64,000 nucleotides of DNA from Parabacteroides sp. (GCA_022775005.1 JALFJR010000070.1:1-64000), one strand, 5' to 3'; positions 43,771 through 52,477 are shown, counted from the stretch's first letter. Notes: generated by a model not told the origin, from the sequence alone. Translations and numbers: made by a program.

Positions 43771-43813
43771 CACAAAAGCGGACACTTGGGGGCCGTAAAT
43801 CCCAATTTATGGT

Positions 43814-43821
43814 TATTTTTG
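43814..43821 (+). promoter_or_regulatory. -7 promoter element for the MalY-type gene
   Basis: TATTTTTG matches TAnnTTTG, 29 bases before the ATG at 43851. Confidence 0.5.
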
Positions 43822-43850
43822 CCCTCCTAAAATATATATCCTATAAAGTC

Positions 43851-45026
43851 ATGAAACACTACAACTTTGATGAGATCATCGACCGGCGAGGCACCGGCTG
43901 CGTGAAAGTGGACCAGCTGAAGGCCGCTTTCGGACAGGAGGACTTGATGCCGCTCTGGGTGGCCGACATGGACTTCCGCACGCCCGACTTTATCGTCGAG
44001 GCGATCCGTAAACGGTGTGAGCATGAGGTGTTTGGCTACCCCTACCCCACGGACGAATATTACGAGAGCATTATCAACTGGGTGAACTACAAGCATAACT
44101 GGAAGATCCAGCGGGAGTGGCTCTGCTACGTGCCGGGCATCGTGAAAGGCATCGCTTTCGCCCTGCATTGCTTCACGCAGGAGGGTGACAAGGTGATCAT
44201 CCAGCCGCCCGTGTATCATCCCTTCCGCCTCGTGCCCGAGAAGATGGGCCGTGAGGTGGTGTATAACCCCCTGAAGGAGGTGAATGGCCGCTACGAGATG
44301 GACTTCGAGCAGTTGGAGTCGATCATCGACGAGCGTTGCAAGGTGCTGATCCTAAGCAGCCCGCACAATCCGGGCGGCGTGGTATGGCCGAAAGAGACCT
44401 TGATCCGCTTGGCGGAGATCTGCCATCGCCACGGCATCCTCGTGATCGCAGACGAGATCCATTCCGAGATGGCCTTCCCGCAATTCAAGCACCATCCTTT
44501 TCCCACGGTATCGCCTGAGGCAGCGGCTTGCAGCCTTACCTTCATGGCTCCAAGCAAGACCTTCAACATCGCCGGCATCGTCACCTCCTATGCCATCGTC
44601 CCCGACGATCAGATCCGGGAGCGCTTCTTCCGTTTCATGCAGGCGGGTGAGTTCGACTTCGGCACCATCTTTGCCTTCACGGCTACCACGGCGGCCTATA
44701 CCTACGGAGCGGAGTGGCTGCAGCAGATGCGTACCTACGTGATGGATAACGTGCGCTATGTAGAGGATTTCTTGAAAGCCAACATCCCTGCTATCAAGGT
44801 CTATCCGCCGCAGGCCTCCTTCTTGGTATGGCTTGACTGCCGGGAGTTAGGTCTCTCTCAAAAGGAGTTGGTGGATCTCTTCCAGCGGAAAGCGGGCTTG
44901 GCGCTCAACGATGGCACGATGTTCGGCCCCGGTGGCGAGGGACACATGCGGCTCAACGTGGGCTGTCCGCGCAGTGTGCTGCATGAGGCACTGACCCGGT
45001 TAAAGCAGGCGGTGGATCAAAAATAA
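43851..45026 (+). CDS. MalY/PatB-type PLP-dependent C-S lyase/aminotransferase
   Basis: 391 aa from the ATG at 43851, just downstream of the promoter element. 'DLMPLWVADMDFRTPDFIVEAI' is the diagnostic MalY/PatB opening. 'ILSSPHNPGGVVWPKE', 'IADEIHSEM' and the Schiff-base lysine in 'APSKTFNIAG' (about Lys239) follow. These enzymes split cystathionine or cysteine C-S bonds, or transaminate. Single-gene unit; a palindromic region follows before slyD. Confidence 0.9.
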   Translation: MKHYNFDEIIDRRGTGCVKVDQLKAAFGQEDLMPLWVADMDFRTPDFIVEAIRKRCEHEVFGYPYPTDEYYESIINWVNYKHNWKIQREWLCYVPGIVKGIAFALHCFTQEGDKVIIQPPVYHPFRLVPEKMGREVVYNPLKEVNGRYEMDFEQLESIIDERCKVLILSSPHNPGGVVWPKETLIRLAEICHRHGILVIADEIHSEMAFPQFKHHPFPTVSPEAAACSLTFMAPSKTFNIAGIVTSYAIVPDDQIRERFFRFMQAGEFDFGTIFAFTATTAAYTYGAEWLQQMRTYVMDNVRYVEDFLKANIPAIKVYPPQASFLVWLDCRELGLSQKELVDLFQRKAGLALNDGTMFGPGGEGHMRLNVGCPRSVLHEALTRLKQAVDQK

Positions 45027-45029
45027 ATA

Positions 45030-45062
45030 CTATCTTTGCCGACCTAAAGTCGGCGAAGATAG
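45030..45062 (+). promoter_or_regulatory. Palindromic promoter region upstream of slyD
   Basis: 14-base arms CTATCTTTGCCGAC (45030-45043) and GTCGGCGAAGATAG (45049-45062) with one mismatch and a 5-base loop. The left arm contains an exact -7 element TATCTTTG (45031-45038). It could serve as promoter/operator for slyD or as the terminator of the lyase gene; no T tract follows. Confidence 0.5.
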
Positions 45063-45073
45063 GCTGCACCTCA

Positions 45074-45104
45074 GCATAAAGCACAAGCAAGCTTGGCTTT
45101 ATGC
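45074..45104 (+). promoter_or_regulatory. Leader hairpin upstream of slyD
   Basis: GCATAAAGC-A-CAAGC ... GCTTG-GCTTTATGC: a 14-bp stem with a single bulged A and an almost closed loop, in the predicted slyD leader, 57 bases before the ATG. Confidence 0.5.
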
Positions 45105-45161
45105 ATTCGGTTTGCAGGATCATTGCCAATCATTATTTATACATTATATATATAGCAAAAC

Positions 45162-45734
45162 ATGAAGATTACAGCGAACAAATACGTGGCGGTCACTTAC
45201 GACCTCAACGTGGGTGAAGGCGACGAACGCGAGTTGATGGAGAAGGCAACAGCAGAGAAACCCCTCCAGTTTATCTATGGCATGGGCATGATGCTCCCCG
45301 CCTTTGAGGCAGCCCTGCAGGACTTAGCCGTAGGTGACAAGTTTAACTTCTCATTGGCTCCGGCCGATGCTTATGGCGAGTATAAAGAGGAGAACGTACT
45401 GAATTTGCCGAAGAACATCTTCGTTATCGATGGCAAGTTCGATTCCGAGGTGATCAAGGAGGGCAACACCGTCCCGATGATGGACTCTGACGGCCGCCGC
45501 ATGAATGGCTCTATCTTGGAGGTGAGGGATGATGTAGTCGTGATGGACTTCAACCATCCGTTGGCGGGTGAGACCCTGCATTTCAGCGGTGAGGTGATCG
45601 AGGTGCGCGAGGCCAGCGCTGAGGAGATCGCACAATGCACGACGATGGCCGACGGCGGTTGTGGCTGCGGTTGCGACTGCGGCGATGGCGAGTGTGGCAG
45701 TGGCTGCGGCGGTTGCGGCGGAGGTTGCCATTAA
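45162..45734 (+). CDS. slyD: FKBP-type peptidyl-prolyl isomerase SlyD
   Basis: 190 aa. 'KYVAVTYDLNVGEGDERELMEKA', 'LQFIYGMGMMLPAFEAALQDLAVGDKF' and an inserted IF (chaperone) domain 'DAYGEYKEENVLNLPKNIFVIDG' are the SlyD layout. The tail (about 160-190) is extremely Cys/His-rich (12 Cys in ~25 residues, 'GCGCGCDCGDGECGSGCGGC'), a metal-binding extension that in E. coli SlyD delivers nickel to hydrogenase. Here it may serve metal handling in general. It precedes aroC by 15 bp. Confidence 0.93.
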   Translation: MKITANKYVAVTYDLNVGEGDERELMEKATAEKPLQFIYGMGMMLPAFEAALQDLAVGDKFNFSLAPADAYGEYKEENVLNLPKNIFVIDGKFDSEVIKEGNTVPMMDSDGRRMNGSILEVRDDVVVMDFNHPLAGETLHFSGEVIEVREASAEEIAQCTTMADGGCGCGCDCGDGECGSGCGGCGGGCH

Positions 45735-45749
45735 TCCAGCAAACAGACA

Positions 45750-46817
45750 ATGAGCAATACATTTGGAAGGATATACACATTGACCTCGTTCGGCGAGTCG
45801 CACGGCCCCGGCGTAGGTGGCGTGATCGACGGTTGTCCGGCCGGCATCGAGCTGGACACCGCCTTCATCCAACAGGAGCTGAACCGCCGCAAACCGGGGC
45901 AGTCGCGCATCGTGACTCCCCGTAAAGAGGATGATGAAGTGCAATTCCTCTCCGGCATCTACGAGGGGAAGACCACCGGCACCCCGATCGGGTTCATCGT
46001 TTGGAACAAGAACCAGCACTCGGCCGACTACGACAACATGAAGGAGGTCTATCGCCCCTCCCATGCCGATTACACCTATCAGATGAAGTATGGCATCCGC
46101 GATCCCCGTGGTGGCGGACGCTCGTCGGCTCGCGAGACCATCTCGCGGGTGGTAGGTGGTGCGATCGCTAAGTTAGCGCTGCGCCCCTATGGGGTAACGA
46201 TCCAGGCCTATACCAGTCAGGTGGGCGACCTGATCCTGCCGGGTAGCTATTCGGATTACGACCTCTCCGTAGCGGAGACCAACGCTGTGCGCTGTCCCGA
46301 TCCCGAGATGGCCGCTCAAATGGAGGAGCTGATCGCCGGTGTCAAGGCGAAGGGCGACACGGTGGGCGGTGTCATCACCTGCGTCGTGAAGGGGGTACCC
46401 GTGGGATGGGGCGAGCCGGTCTTCGGCAAGCTGCATGCGGCGTTAGGCCATGCCATGCTGACCATCAACGCCGTGAAGGGCTTTGAGTATGGCGATGGTT
46501 TCGAGGCGGCTCGTTATCACGGCTCCGACCGCAACGACATCTTCTTCAACGATAACGGACGGATCAGTACCCGCACCAACCATTCGGGCGGCATCCAAGG
46601 AGGTATCTCCAATGGGCAGGACATCTACTTCCGAGTAGCGTTCAAGTCAGTGGCTACTATCCTCATGGAGCAACCTACGGTGAACAAACAGGGCGAGGAA
46701 ACGATCCTCAAGGCGCGTGGCCGTCATGACCCCTGCGTCGTTCCTCGTGCGGTTCCCATCGTGGAGTCCATGGCAGCGATGACCCTGCTTGATTATGCGC
46801 TGATTAGCAAAGCGTGA
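45750..46817 (+). CDS. aroC: Chorismate synthase
   Basis: 355 aa. '[36 protein letters not shown]' is the textbook start. '[21 protein letters not shown]', '[28 protein letters not shown]' and '[19 protein letters not shown]' contain the FMN- and EPSP-binding motifs. It makes chorismate from EPSP using reduced FMN, the last shikimate step. Length is normal. Operon with slyD; convergent with rlmH across an AT-rich inverted-repeat element. Confidence 0.97.
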   Translation: MSNTFGRIYTLTSFGESHGPGVGGVIDGCPAGIELDTAFIQQELNRRKPGQSRIVTPRKEDDEVQFLSGIYEGKTTGTPIGFIVWNKNQHSADYDNMKEVYRPSHADYTYQMKYGIRDPRGGGRSSARETISRVVGGAIAKLALRPYGVTIQAYTSQVGDLILPGSYSDYDLSVAETNAVRCPDPEMAAQMEELIAGVKAKGDTVGGVITCVVKGVPVGWGEPVFGKLHAALGHAMLTINAVKGFEYGDGFEAARYHGSDRNDIFFNDNGRISTRTNHSGGIQGGISNGQDIYFRVAFKSVATILMEQPTVNKQGEETILKARGRHDPCVVPRAVPIVESMAAMTLLDYALISKA

Positions 46818-46819
46818 AA

Positions 46820-46920
46820 AAATTAAGAATTAAGAATTATGGATTATGAATGGTAGGTCAGTAGTGTTCCTCTCTCCTAATTCATAATTCTTAATCCATA
46901 ATTCAAAACTCAAAATTCAT
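46820..46920. repeat. AT-rich inverted-repeat element, copy 1
   Basis: Left part contains AAGAATTATGGATTATGAAT; right part contains AATTCATAATTCTTAATCC, the near reverse complement, around a ~30-base centre. It fills the gap between the convergent aroC and rlmH genes. Related copies lie at 48712 and 50336. Confidence 0.75.
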
Positions 46921-47390
46921 TCATGGTGATACGGTTCCCCGTTCAAGATGGTCATCGCCCGATAGAGCTGCTCGATAAAGATCAGGCGGATCATCTGATG
47001 CGAGAAGGTCATCTTGCTGAGGGAGATCTTCTCTGACGCTGCCCGATAGACCGCCCCGCTAAAGCCGTAGGGCCCTCCCACCACAAAGACCAACCGCTTG
47101 GGCACGGCGTGCATCTTCTTCTCGATATAGGCAGCAAACTGCATCGAGGTGAACTCCTTGCCATGCTCGTCGAGCAAGACGAGGTAATCGCCCGGCTGCA
47201 AGGCCTTCAAGATTAGCTCTCCCTCCCGCTCCTTCTGTTGCGCCTCCGAGAGGTTCTTGGCGTTCTTAATATCCGGGATCACCTCCATCTCAAACGGGAG
47301 GTAGTGGGTCAGTCGCCCACGATACTCTTCGATGGCCTCCGCAAAATAGCGGGCATCGGTCTTACCAATTACGATCAGTCCTATTTTCAT
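46917..47390 (-). CDS. rlmH: 23S rRNA pseudouridine-1915 N3-methyltransferase RlmH
   Basis: 157 aa, SPOUT fold. 'DYLVLLDEHGKEFTSMQFAAYIE', 'LVFVVGGPYGFSGAVYRAA' and the C-terminal 'SLSKMTFSHQMIRLIFIEQLYRAMTILNGEPYHHE' are characteristic. It methylates the pseudouridine at 1915 of 23S rRNA in assembled ribosomes. TATTTTCG at 47416-47423 (minus strand) is the probable promoter, divergent from TACCTTCG (47437-47444) for the next gene. Confidence 0.97.
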   Translation of the reverse strand: MKIGLIVIGKTDARYFAEAIEEYRGRLTHYLPFEMEVIPDIKNAKNLSEAQQKEREGELILKALQPGDYLVLLDEHGKEFTSMQFAAYIEKKMHAVPKRLVFVVGGPYGFSGAVYRAASEKISLSKMTFSHQMIRLIFIEQLYRAMTILNGEPYHHE

Positions 47391-47470
47391 CGCTGCTCAA
47401 TTCTCTTTGAGCGGGCGAAAATACAAGAAAAATACATACCTTCGCGCATCATCCTACAGAAATAAAAGAA

Positions 47471-47848
47471 ATGTCTATGAAACGATTCCTACTCACCTGC
47501 GCATTGCTTTGCGCTTTTTGCAGCCTGCAAGCGGCCGACATCGCAGGCATCACCCAGGCATTCAAAGAGGGCAAGGCGGAGACACTCGTCGGGAAACTGG
47601 CAGCGACGATCGACCTGGCCCTGCCGGAGCAGACGCTCACCTGCGAGGGCGAGCAGGCTATCCAGGCGCTCAACCGCTTTTTCGGGCAGCACAAACCGGC
47701 CACTTTCACGGTCGTGCATCATGCCGATAAGTCCGACAATGGCTTCGTGGTGGCCAAGCTGCACACCGAGGCGGGCGACTACCGGGTGAACATCACCTAC
47801 AAAGCTGACAACAATACCGCAATCATACAATCAATCAGAATAGAATAA
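47471..47848 (+). CDS. DUF4783 secreted protein
   Basis: 125 aa with a signal peptide to about residue 21 (SLQAAD). The mature ~104 residues form a small alpha+beta fold with 'IAGITQAFKEGKAETLVGKLA' at the start and 'GDYRVNITYKADNNTAIIQSIRIE' at the end, matching the Bacteroidetes DUF4783 pattern (NTF2-like in shape). Function unknown. The stop is 1 base before the nadC start, so the two are co-transcribed. Two M codons (47471 and 47477) are possible starts; the first is kept. Confidence 0.82.
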   Translation: MSMKRFLLTCALLCAFCSLQAADIAGITQAFKEGKAETLVGKLAATIDLALPEQTLTCEGEQAIQALNRFFGQHKPATFTVVHHADKSDNGFVVAKLHTEAGDYRVNITYKADNNTAIIQSIRIE

Positions 47849-47849
47849 T

Positions 47850-48689
47850 ATGGACAAACTTATTGACGACTTAATTAAGTTGGCCTTCGCTGAGGACATT
47901 GGCGATGGCGATCACACCACGCTCTGTTGCATTCCCGCTACGGAGATGGGCAAGAGCCAATTGATCATCAAGGAAGACGGCGTATTGGCCGGTGTTGAGA
48001 TGGCACGCCGTGTCTTCAAGGCTTTCGACCCGGAGCTGAAGATGACCGTCTTCATCGAGGATGGCGCAGAGGTGAAGAAGGGCGACATTGCTTTCGTTGT
48101 GGAGGGTAAGGTACAATCGCTGTTGCAGACCGAGCGTTTGATGCTCAACATCATGCAGCGCATGAGCGGTATCGCCACCACCACCCGCAAGTATGTGAAG
48201 CAGTTAGAAGGCACCAAGACGCATGTGCTCGACACCCGCAAGACCACTCCGGGTATGCGCATGATCGAGAAGGAGGCCGTGCGCATCGGTGGCGGCATGA
48301 ACCACCGTATCGGCCTGTTCGACATGATCCTCTTGAAAGACAACCATGTAGATTTCGCAGGTGGCATCTCCAAGGCTATCAACCGTGCCCATGAGTACCT
48401 GAAGGAGAAAGGTAAAAACTTGAAGATCGAGATCGAGGTGCGCAACTTTGACGAATTAGAGGAGGCGCTTCAAACAGGCGGCGTAGATCGCATCATGCTC
48501 GACAACTTCACCCCGGAGAATACCCGTGAGGCGGTCCGCCGTGTGGCTGGCCGAGTAGAGTTAGAGTCTTCGGGAGGCATCACCTTCGACACCCTGCGCG
48601 ACTATGCCGAGTGTGGCGTGGATTACATCTCCGTAGGCGCATTGACCCACTCTGTCAAGAGTCTCGACATGAGCTTTAAAGCCTGTTGA
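47850..48689 (+). CDS. nadC: Nicotinate-nucleotide diphosphorylase (carboxylating)
   Basis: 279 aa. Quinolinate phosphoribosyltransferase: 'EDIGDGDHTT', 'RLMLNIMQRMSGIATTTRKYV', 'VLDTRKTTPGMRMIEKEAVRIGGG' (PRPP/quinolinate site), 'HRIGLFDMILLKDNHVDFAGG' and 'LESSGGITFDTLRDYAECGVDYISVGALTHS'. It makes nicotinate mononucleotide in de novo NAD synthesis. nadA and nadB are not in the window. Confidence 0.97.
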   Translation: MDKLIDDLIKLAFAEDIGDGDHTTLCCIPATEMGKSQLIIKEDGVLAGVEMARRVFKAFDPELKMTVFIEDGAEVKKGDIAFVVEGKVQSLLQTERLMLNIMQRMSGIATTTRKYVKQLEGTKTHVLDTRKTTPGMRMIEKEAVRIGGGMNHRIGLFDMILLKDNHVDFAGGISKAINRAHEYLKEKGKNLKIEIEVRNFDELEEALQTGGVDRIMLDNFTPENTREAVRRVAGRVELESSGGITFDTLRDYAECGVDYISVGALTHSVKSLDMSFKAC

Positions 48690-48711
48690 TCAACAGAGTT
48701 GATCGAATTAT

Positions 48712-48800
48712 GAATTATGAATTATGAATTATGGATTGATTTAATTAAGGGTTATGAATTATGGGATGAATTCATAACTCTTAATTCATAATTCTTTTGT
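48712..48800. repeat. AT-rich inverted-repeat element, copy 2
   Basis: GAATTATGAATTATGAATTATGGATT on one side and CATAACTCTTAATTCATAATTC on the other, with a shared centre GGGATGAATTC. It lies between nadC and aldA on the same strand. Apart from this element and the downstream promoter the 48690-48896 gap holds nothing I recognise. Confidence 0.75.
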
Positions 48801-48854
48801 CATTTCTGCAACATCTTAAATCAAAAACACAAATAACCCTTCTCAGAATCTCTT

Positions 48855-48862
48855 TACTTTTG
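48855..48862 (+). promoter_or_regulatory. -7 promoter element for aldA
   Basis: TACTTTTG, exact consensus, 34 bases before the ATG at 48897. Confidence 0.6.
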
Positions 48863-48896
48863 CCACCATTGAGTTCTAACCTAAAAATAGAATAGC

Positions 48897-50333
48897 ATGA
48901 AAGAATTGAAAATGTTTATCGACGGACAATTCGTCGAGAACGAATCCGGGAAATGGATCAATGTGTTGAACCCCTCCACCGAAGAGGTGATCTCCCTCAT
49001 GCCCGACGGCACTGCCGAAGACGCACGCAAAGCGATCGAGGCCGCTGAGCAAGCGCAACCCGCTTGGGAGCGCACACCGGCCATTCAACGGGCTGCTTAT
49101 CTTAGGAAAATCGCAGAGGGCATCCGTGCCAGAGAGGCGGAGTTGACCGACATCATCGTCAGAGAGGGCGGTAAGACACAGGGCTTGGCCAACGTGGAGG
49201 TCCTGTTCACAGCCGATTATTTAGATTATATGGCCGAGTGGGCACGCCGCTATGAGGGCGAGATCGTGCAGAGCGACCGCCCGAACGAGAGCATCTTCGT
49301 CTTTAAACGTCCGATCGGGGTGACTACCGGCATCCTGCCTTGGAACTTCCCCTTCTTCCTGATCGCACGCAAAGCGGCTCCCGCCTTGGTGACCGGCAAC
49401 ACCATCGTCATCAAACCGAGCCAGTTGACGCCGGAGAATGCTTACGTCTTCGCACAGATCGTAGCGGAGAGCGGACTGCCAAAGGGCGTATTCAACTTGG
49501 TGAATGGCCGTGGCTCCGTCATCGGCCATGAGTTGGCCGCCAACCCGAAGGTCGGTATGGTTAGCCTCACCGGTAGCGTAGGGGCCGGACAGCAGACCAT
49601 GGCTGCCGCTGCGCCCAACATCACGAAGGTCTCCTTGGAATTGGGCGGCAAGGCTCCGGCTATCGTCATGGCGGATGCCGATCTCGACTTGGCGGTGAAG
49701 GCCATCATTGCCTCTCGTGTGATCAATACGGGACAGGTTTGCAACTGCGCGGAGCGTATCTATGTAGATCGTAAAGTGAAAGCGGCCTTTATGGAGAAGC
49801 TGATCGCCGGGATGAGCCAGGTGAAGGTAGGCGATCCAAACCAGGTGAAAGAGATCGACATGGGTCCGCTGATCGAGGCAAACGCATTGGCCTCCGTCGA
49901 GGCAAAGGTGGCGAAGGCTGTCGCACAGGGTGCCAAACTGGTGTTAGGCGGCAAGCGCATCGGCACGAAAGGCTACTTCTTCGAGCCGACTATCTTGGAC
50001 GAGGTGACGCAGGAGATGGACATCGTGCATGAGGAGACCTTCGGACCTGTGCTGCCAATCGTCGCTTACGACACGATCGACGAAGCCATCGCTTGGGCGA
50101 ACGACTGCGAGTATGGCCTCACCTCTTCCGTTTATACCGAGGGGTTGGAGAATGCCTTCAAGGTGATGCGTTCGCTGAAGTTTGGCGAGACCTACGTCAA
50201 CCGCGAGAACTTCGAGGCGATGCAAGGCTTCCATGCCGGATGGCGCAAGTCAGGCATCGGCGGTGCCGACGGCAAGCATGGCTTGGAAGAGTATCTCCAA
50301 ACGCAAGTCGTTTATTTAGAGACGAAAAACTGA
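48897..50333 (+). CDS. aldA: Aldehyde dehydrogenase, lactaldehyde dehydrogenase (AldA) type
   Basis: 478 aa NAD-dependent aldehyde dehydrogenase. 'GILPWNFPFFLIARKAAPALVTGN', general-base Glu in 'VSLELGGKAP' and nucleophile Cys in 'NTGQVCNCAERIYVD' (Cys282, with a second Cys at 284 as in E. coli AldA). The 'FKVMRSLKFGETYVNRENFEAMQGFHAGWRKSG' ending is AldA-like. It would oxidise L-lactaldehyde from fucose/rhamnose breakdown, or glycolaldehyde. No fucose or rhamnose genes are adjacent. Confidence 0.92.
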   Translation: MKELKMFIDGQFVENESGKWINVLNPSTEEVISLMPDGTAEDARKAIEAAEQAQPAWERTPAIQRAAYLRKIAEGIRAREAELTDIIVREGGKTQGLANVEVLFTADYLDYMAEWARRYEGEIVQSDRPNESIFVFKRPIGVTTGILPWNFPFFLIARKAAPALVTGNTIVIKPSQLTPENAYVFAQIVAESGLPKGVFNLVNGRGSVIGHELAANPKVGMVSLTGSVGAGQQTMAAAAPNITKVSLELGGKAPAIVMADADLDLAVKAIIASRVINTGQVCNCAERIYVDRKVKAAFMEKLIAGMSQVKVGDPNQVKEIDMGPLIEANALASVEAKVAKAVAQGAKLVLGGKRIGTKGYFFEPTILDEVTQEMDIVHEETFGPVLPIVAYDTIDEAIAWANDCEYGLTSSVYTEGLENAFKVMRSLKFGETYVNRENFEAMQGFHAGWRKSGIGGADGKHGLEEYLQTQVVYLETKN

Positions 50334-50335
50334 GT

Positions 50336-50424
50336 TTAATTATGAATTATGAATTATGGATTATGGGATGAATTCTTAATTCATAACTCTTAATTCATAA
50401 TTCTTAATCCTTAATTCAAAATTC
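50336..50424. repeat. AT-rich inverted-repeat element, copy 3
   Basis: Arms AATTATGAATTATGGATTAT and AATTCATAATTCTTAATCC around the centre GGGATGAATTC. It fills the gap between the convergent aldA and dnaX genes, like copy 1 between aroC and rlmH. Confidence 0.75.
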
Positions 50425-50426
50425 AT

Positions 50427-52184
50427 TTAGTCCAGCTTTAGGTCGAACTCCTCTTTCAGTTTGCCTAAGGCTGGATTTATTTTCAGCAGCAAGGCAAACT
50501 TCTCCGCCGCCGTGACGGCGATCTGCTTCTGATTTCCCTCCTCAATACGCACACGCAGTTGCACATGACTGTTTTGTAGTTGCCGACGGATGAACGGAAG
50601 GATCGACAAGGTCTTTTGCAGCAACTCATCCTGCTGGGCAGGATTATGCACCACCACCTCAAACAGATGCGCGTCCAGCAGCTTCGGCTCGCAGTTGAGC
50701 ATCGTATGCTTCAGGTGCACCTCCTTCTCGATGCCCTGCGCGAACTGTGTCCACGCCGCCCGGAGGCTCTCCTCAGTGAAAGGCGTGTCCAGATCCTCTC
50801 GCACGGCAGCTGAGGCAGAGGGCATCGTGGCCGCTTTTGCGGGCCCCTCCCGCAGCTCTCGCAGCGACAAACCCATGGGGCGACTGGGGCGCTTCTCCGC
50901 CGGGGCGACTGTTGAGGTAGGCACGGATGCCATCGGTCGGGCAGTGGCAGGGCGAGCCATCGGTTGCGGCGCAGGCGGCACGGCGGATGCGGCAGAGGGT
51001 ACGCTGGCGGTTGTCGGTTGGGGAGCGGCCGCAGGAGCAGGAGCCACCGGAGCCAACGGCTCAATCAAGGCTTTTTTTTTACGCTCCTCCGCCTGAGTCA
51101 ATTGGCAGAGCTGGATCAAGGTCAGCTCTAACAGCAACCGCTTGTTGCGGCTCACCTTGTAGTTCAGGTCGCAGCTGTTCGCTAACTCGATCGCCCGAAA
51201 CAGCACCTCGTCGGCACATTGCTTCGCCATCGCCTTATACCGTTCTCGGATAGAGGCACCCACCTCTAAAAGCACCAAGGTCGCCTCATCCCGGCAGACC
51301 AAGAGATCGCGAAAATGGCTGGCCAAACCTGTGATAAAGTGCTGCCCGTCGAATCCCCTGCTCAATATCTCGTTCAAGATCAGCAAAGCGGTACGCACCT
51401 GACCCCCCAGGATTGCTTCCGTCAGCCGGAAATAATAGGCATAGTCGAGCACATTCAGGTTGTCGATCACCGCTTGGTAGGTAATGTGTCCGTTGGTGAA
51501 GCTCACCACCTGGTCGAAGATCGAGAGCGCATCGCGCATACCTCCGTCTGCCTTCTGGGCAATCACGTTGAGTGCCTCCGGTTCCGCCTCCACCCCCTCG
51601 CAGGAGGCGACATAGGCCAGGTGCTCCACCATGTCGGCCATGCCGATGCGATTAAAGTCGTAGATCTGGCAGCGGGAGAGGATCGTCGGGAGCACCTTAT
51701 GCTTCTCCGTCGTGGCTAAGATGAAGAGCGCATGATGGGGCGGCTCCTCCAAGGTCTTCAAGAAGGCGTTGAAAGCGGCGGTCGTCAGCATGTGCACCTC
51801 GTCGATGATAAACACCTTATACTTTCCGATGGGAGGCGGGATGCGCACCTGGTCGATCAGCGTGCGAATATCATCCACCGAGTTGTTGCTCGCCGCGTCC
51901 AGCTCATGGATGTTATAGGAGCGTTGCTCATTGAACGCACGGCACGACTCGCAAGCGTTGCAAGCCTCGCCCTCCGCCGTCGGGTGCAGGCAGTTGATCG
52001 TCTTGGCGAAGATACGGGCACAAGAGGTCTTGCCCACGCCCCGTGGCCCACAGAACAGATAGGCATGTGCCAGCTTGTTTTGCTCGATCGCATGCTTCAA
52101 GGTCGTGGTCAACGCACGCTGCCCCACTACGCTCCGAAAGGTGGAAGGACGATATTTCCTGGCCGATACGATGTAATTCTCCAT
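50427..52184 (-). CDS. dnaX: DNA polymerase III subunits gamma and tau
   Basis: 585 aa from the ATG at 52184 ('MENYIVSARKYRPSTF'); the extension to 52247 contains the promoter element. Clamp-loader ATPase: Walker A 'GPRGVGKTS', zinc cluster 'CLHPTAEGEACNACESC', 'IDEVHMLT', 'LEEPPHHALFILATTEKHK' and 'ILSRCQ' sensor 1. Domain III ends near residue 365 and is followed by an Ala/Pro-rich linker (about 375-460) and a C-terminal tau region. At 51072-51080 the coding strand has nine consecutive A (AAA AAA AAA, residues 369-371). Slippage there would stop translation within a few codons and yield a gamma-length product. Confidence 0.96.
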   Translation of the reverse strand: MENYIVSARKYRPSTFRSVVGQRALTTTLKHAIEQNKLAHAYLFCGPRGVGKTSCARIFAKTINCLHPTAEGEACNACESCRAFNEQRSYNIHELDAASNNSVDDIRTLIDQVRIPPPIGKYKVFIIDEVHMLTTAAFNAFLKTLEEPPHHALFILATTEKHKVLPTILSRCQIYDFNRIGMADMVEHLAYVASCEGVEAEPEALNVIAQKADGGMRDALSIFDQVVSFTNGHITYQAVIDNLNVLDYAYYFRLTEAILGGQVRTALLILNEILSRGFDGQHFITGLASHFRDLLVCRDEATLVLLEVGASIRERYKAMAKQCADEVLFRAIELANSCDLNYKVSRNKRLLLELTLIQLCQLTQAEERKKKALIEPLAPVAPAPAAAPQPTTASVPSAASAVPPAPQPMARPATARPMASVPTSTVAPAEKRPSRPMGLSLRELREGPAKAATMPSASAAVREDLDTPFTEESLRAAWTQFAQGIEKEVHLKHTMLNCEPKLLDAHLFEVVVHNPAQQDELLQKTLSILPFIRRQLQNSHVQLRVRIEEGNQKQIAVTAAEKFALLLKINPALGKLKEEFDLKLD

Positions 52185-52213
52185 TTGCTGTCTGAGTTTG
52201 ATAAAAGGTTCGG

Positions 52214-52221
52214 CAAAGATA
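52214..52221 (-). promoter_or_regulatory. -7 promoter element for dnaX
   Basis: Minus-strand TATCTTTG, 29 bases upstream of the ATG at 52184. Confidence 0.6.
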
Positions 52222-52293
52222 GCACAAACCGAATGCAAAAGCATCATGCAGGCTTGAAAAGTTATCTTGCGTAGTGACTAAAGATTTTATTTC

Positions 52294-52477
52294 CGGGCAA
52301 TAAAACTTCGTGAAGCCGGCACATAAACTTTCTGATGTAGGCACATAAACTTGTCGAACCTGCCTCTCAAACTTCAATTCATGGCTTGGATTTGAGTTTT
52401 ACTCGGCATTTCGACAAGTTTTGGTGCGGGATAGGTAAACTTTTGGTATCGACATCGCTAAGTTTTCATGGGCAATT
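52294..52477. repeat. 22-bp-period repeat array with AAACTT core, partly inverted
   Basis: AAACTT at 52303, 52325, 52347 and 52369 (exactly 22 apart), then the reverse orientation (GAGTTT 52394, AAGTTT 52416, AAGTTT 52460) still on a 22-bp grid, with a forward AAACTT at 52437. The first repeats carry GGCACAT before the core. The array is bounded by GGGCAAT at both ends (52295 and 52470). It fills most of the 52248-52508 gap between the dnaX promoter and the next features. Confidence 0.75.

Noticed and set aside
45351..46064. 237-codon frame opposite slyD and aroC
   Set aside because: Spans two convincing plus-strand genes and translates their Cys-rich region into Ala/Thr repeats; shadow.
52317..52360. 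GGCAC words in the third array as sigma-54 promoters
   Set aside because: They lack the leading T and the TTGC at the correct 10-base distance.
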